A stretch of 7,285 nt of DNA, from contig JAEWQS010000139.1 in the NCBI GenBank assembly GCA_023399095.1, positions 1 to 7,285 of the forward strand, written 5' to 3'. The translations under genes were made by a program, and so were the position numbers. The stretch's first letter is position 1. Every line of letters starts with the position of its first letter. The DNA is from Bacillota bacterium. GTDB lineage: Bacteria; Bacillota; Clostridia; Christensenellales; SZUA-584. Positions 5,266 to 7,285 of this stretch are shown piece by piece. Under the pieces are notes generated by a model. That model did no database searches. It was not told where the DNA came from and was given only the letters and a program-made list of their open reading frames with translations.

Positions 5266-6897
5266 ATGCGGCTTGTGATTATCGGCGCTGTGGCGGCAGG
5301 AACGTCTGCCGCCGCCAAGGCCAGAAGAAACAGCGAAGAGGCCCAGATCATCGTTTATGAGAAAGATAGCTTTATCTCGTATTCCGGCTGCGGCATGCCT
5401 TACTATCTGGGCGGAGAAATGGAAAGTGCAGACGAGCTGACCCCAAGAGATCCGGCTTTTTTCAAGAGCAAATATAACGTTGACATTTTCACGCAGCATG
5501 AAGTGCTTTCTGTCTCTCCCCAGGCAAAAAGCATAACTGTTAAGAACCTGATCACGGGAAATATTTTTTCCGACCATTATGATAAACTTGTGATTGCCAC
5601 AGGGGCAAAGGCGATGATGCCGCCAATCAAAGGCGCTTATGGTCAGCACATTTTCGCCTTGCGCAACATCAACGACATGAACCGCATCAAAGCGTTTATT
5701 GACGCGAATCATTCCAAATCAGTGGTCATTATCGGCACTGGATTCATCGGTCTTGAGGTGTGTGAAAATCTTAAAGGGCTTGGCATGGAAGTCACTTTGC
5801 TGGAAAAGCTGCCGCAGGTAACGCCGGGGCTGGACAGCGACATGGCGGTATACGTGGAAGATCATATCAAGCAGAACGGCGTGACTGTACTCACGGGTGT
5901 GGTTATAGATGAAATAAAGCAAAGCAGCGTGGTTTTGTCGGACGGTAAGGAAATTAAAGCAGATATGGTTCTTGTGTCTGCCGGTGTGCGCCCCAATACT
6001 GAACTGGCGGCAAAGGCGGGTATCGAGTTGGGTGTTGCCGGTGCGATTCGAGTCAATACCAAGATGGAAACCAACCTGCCGGATATTTACGCCTGCGGCG
6101 ACTGTATTGAGCAGTTTCATGTGGTGACGGGAAAACCGGTTTTTCGGCCTTTGGGCTCCACTGCGAATAAAACGGGCAGGATTGCGGGAGACAGCGTCAC
6201 AGGTGGCGGCTTGGAATTCAGAGGAATCTTAGGGACAGGCATCTTTAAGATTATCGATATGACTGTTGCACAGACTGGTCTATCTGAACGTGAAGCGATT
6301 GAGCTGGGGTATGACATAGCGGTGTGTCATAACATCAAACCCAACAAGCCGGAGTATATGGATGGTAAGGAAATGGTCATCAAGGGCATCGCCGATAAGG
6401 CAAGCGGCAGGCTTCTTGGTGCGCAGATCGTCGGTCTTGAGGGCGTAGATAAAAGGATTGATGTTTTTGTCACCGCAATTTCGTTTAAAGCGAAAGCGGA
6501 AGATCTTTTTCATCTGGATCTCGCTTATGCTCCGCCGTTTTCAACCACCAAGGATCCTGTGATGTATACAGGCATGATATTAGACAATGCCATTCATAGA
6601 GGAAGGCCTCTTATGACAGCACGCGACCTGGATGCATTAGTGCAGTCCGGTGAAAAGTATACGTTAATTGACGCCAGAGCAGCGGCGCAATATGAGAAGG
6701 ATCATATTGAAACGTCCCGGAGCATTCCCCATGCAGAATTGAGGGCTGCCGCCGATTCGCTGGATAAAGAAGCGGTTGCTGTCACTTATTGCAACAAAGG
6801 CACAACCGGAAATGCGGCGCAGAACATACTGCTGGGCAAGGGCTTTAAACGTGTGTTTAATCTTTCGGGCGGACAGAAGCAGTACAGAAAAAGCTAA
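5266..6897 (+). CDS. CoA-disulfide reductase-like flavoprotein with C-terminal rhodanese domain
   Basis: The 543-residue protein has an N-terminal FAD motif (VIIGAVAAGTSAAAKARR, a variant of GGxAAG), the active cysteine Cys42 in SGCGMPYYL, a central NAD(P)H motif around 152-165 (VVIIGTGFIGLEV), and the second FAD motif IYACGDC near 274-280. The dimerisation domain follows, with AYAPPFSTTKDP near 420-431. Residues from about 447 form a rhodanese domain with Cys509 in YCNKGTTGN. Length and order match CoA-disulfide reductase-rhodanese fusions, which reduce CoA disulfide, CoA persulfide or polysulfide. In this cluster it could supply low-molecular-weight thiols or sulfide for arsenic chemistry (inference). 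The ribosome site AAGGAAA (5251-5257) is moderate, and a 60-base gap separates it from DUF2703, so co-transcription is likely. A terminator follows. Confidence 0.9.
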   Translation: MRLVIIGAVAAGTSAAAKARRNSEEAQIIVYEKDSFISYSGCGMPYYLGGEMESADELTPRDPAFFKSKYNVDIFTQHEVLSVSPQAKSITVKNLITGNIFSDHYDKLVIATGAKAMMPPIKGAYGQHIFALRNINDMNRIKAFIDANHSKSVVIIGTGFIGLEVCENLKGLGMEVTLLEKLPQVTPGLDSDMAVYVEDHIKQNGVTVLTGVVIDEIKQSSVVLSDGKEIKADMVLVSAGVRPNTELAAKAGIELGVAGAIRVNTKMETNLPDIYACGDCIEQFHVVTGKPVFRPLGSTANKTGRIAGDSVTGGGLEFRGILGTGIFKIIDMTVAQTGLSEREAIELGYDIAVCHNIKPNKPEYMDGKEMVIKGIADKASGRLLGAQIVGLEGVDKRIDVFVTAISFKAKAEDLFHLDLAYAPPFSTTKDPVMYTGMILDNAIHRGRPLMTARDLDALVQSGEKYTLIDARAAAQYEKDHIETSRSIPHAELRAAADSLDKEAVAVTYCNKGTTGNAAQNILLGKGFKRVFNLSGGQKQYRKS

Positions 6898-6954
6898 AAA
6901 AGAATCTCTTTTCACGCAACCCCTTGCACTCTTATTTGCCTCAGAAACAAATTG

Positions 6955-6996
6955 AATCCGAATCCTCCGATTGGCATGGTTCGGATTTTCTTTTTT
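6955..6996 (+). terminator. Rho-independent terminator of the arsM-DUF2703-flavoprotein unit
   Basis: AATCCGAA (6955-6962) pairs exactly with TTCGGATT (6980-6987) around a 17-base loop that can close further with CC/GG, then TTCTTTTTT follows. It starts 57 bases after the flavoprotein stop and points in the same direction. Confidence 0.85.
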
Positions 6997-7161
6997 GGCG
7001 GAGAGAGAAGATCCCGAATTCGGCATTTGAAATTGATCAAGTATTGAGAAGAAACCCGATCATATAAAGACGGTGAGAGCCTGAAAATCCCTATGAAATG
7101 TGATAAAGCAAAATTGCATATCCTTCCCTAATACTTTTGTTAAATATATCACAATTAATCA
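6997..7161. other. Non-coding stretch between terminator and TetR promoter
   Basis: Together with its flanks this spacer makes a 344-base gap without a gene (6898-7241). I see no ORF with a ribosome site. It holds a 10-bp palindrome CCGAATTCGG (7014-7023) and a widely spaced inverted pair TGTGATA (7099-7105) and TATCACA (7147-7153), whose TGATA/TATCA cores match the half-sites of the operator downstream. I recognise no riboswitch. Confidence 0.5.
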
Positions 7162-7190
7162 TTGACAGCCAAAACACCAGATGTTAAGAT
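7162..7190 (+). promoter_or_regulatory. Sigma-A-type promoter of the TetR-family gene
   Basis: TTGACA (7162-7167) is separated by exactly 17 bases from TAAGAT (7185-7190). TG at 7182-7183 adds an extended -10 element. The box lies 51 bases before the GTG start, leaving room for a leader containing the operator. Confidence 0.85.
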
Positions 7191-7191
7191 G

Positions 7192-7219
7192 GTATCAAGT
7201 GATACATATCATATGATAT
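7192..7219 (+). promoter_or_regulatory. Double palindromic operator over the transcription start
   Basis: Two perfect palindromes abut: GTATCAAGTGATAC (7192-7205) and ATATCATATGATAT (7206-7219). Both contain TATCA-NN-TGATA, with centres 14 bases apart. They begin 2 bases after the -10 box and so cover the expected start of transcription, the classic position for autorepression by the TetR-type protein encoded just downstream. Confidence 0.8.
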
Positions 7220-7241
7220 ATAAAAGAAAGAGGGACTGTTC

Positions 7242-7285
7242 GTGCCGCCAAAGATAAAAATTACACTGGATGCCATACTTGATGC
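7242..7285 (+). CDS. TetR/AcrR-family transcriptional regulator (N-terminal fragment)
   Basis: GTG 7242 lies 7 bases after the ribosome site AAAGAGGG (7227-7234) and begins MPPKIKITLDAILDA, after which the window ends. A basic start followed by an I-T-x-x-x-I-L-D-A helix is typical of the first helix of the TetR DNA-binding domain. Only 14 complete codons are visible, so ligand and targets are unknown. The palindromic operator overlapping its promoter supports a dimeric, self-repressing regulator. It forms a separate unit after the terminator and may control genes beyond the window. Confidence 0.75.
   Translation, partial: MPPKIKITLDAILD

Noticed and set aside
5029..5712. Long minus-strand open frame of 227 codons
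   Set aside because: It lies opposite the DUF2703 and flavoprotein genes, has no recognisable domain and no clear ribosome site; it is a shadow.
7070..7092. Possible riboswitch-like segment around GGTGAGAGCC
   Set aside because: It matches no riboswitch or T-box core I know, and it lies upstream of the mapped promoter of the next gene.
1..7285. CRISPR array, tRNA, rRNA, IS element or transposase
   Set aside because: No regularly spaced repeats, tRNA cloverleaf, rRNA-like stretch or transposase-like protein was seen on either strand.

Overview
The window looks like part of a chromosome or accessory island from an anaerobic Gram-positive bacterium (Clostridia/Bacillota). The reasons are strong AGGAGG-type ribosome sites, an 8-Cys ferredoxin, a SigZ-type ECF sigma factor, a clostridial-type ArsC, and a CoA-disulfide reductase/rhodanese fusion. 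All genes I can support are on the + strand. The theme is arsenic and thiol-redox chemistry.

Region 1 (1-291) is the 3' end of an arsenate reductase of the low-molecular-weight phosphatase type. Next comes a spacer with a long imperfect hairpin (about 323-409) whose A/C mismatches all become G-U wobbles in minus-strand RNA. Region 2 (458-2300) is a tightly packed redox operon: a Cys-tailed ferredoxin, a membrane-anchored extracytoplasmic thioredoxin, a CcdA-type electron-transfer membrane protein, and a small cytoplasmic thioredoxin-fold protein. Together they look like a relay that carries reducing equivalents across the membrane.

Region 3 (2371-3139) is a ProC-like gene (pyrroline-5-carboxylate reductase family) broken by a one-base frameshift and an in-frame TAG, followed by a 13-bp perfect hairpin. 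Region 4 (3283-5205) holds a SigZ-like ECF sigma factor with a Cys-rich tail, a 12-bp hairpin in the arsM leader, an ArsM arsenite methyltransferase gene, and a DUF2703 protein with a Gly/Cys-rich tail. ArsM is interrupted by TAG about 23 codons before its expected end. The reading frame after that TAG encodes the rest of ArsM and stays open straight into the DUF2703 gene.

Region 5 (5266-6897) is a CoA-disulfide reductase-like flavoprotein with a C-terminal rhodanese domain, closed by a rho-independent terminator. Region 6 (7162-7285) starts a separate unit: a near-consensus promoter, two abutting TATCA-NN-TGATA palindromes over the probable transcription start, and the first codons of a TetR-family repressor cut by the window end.

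Functionally, arsenate would be reduced by ArsC and arsenite methylated by ArsM, with thiol reductants supplied by the thioredoxin-like proteins and the flavoprotein. Gly/Cys-rich tails recur on the ferredoxin, ArsM and DUF2703 proteins and could hold As(III). The most unusual signals are the two in-frame amber codons in adjacent genes, the possible ArsM-DUF2703 readthrough fusion, and the strand-asymmetric hairpin.
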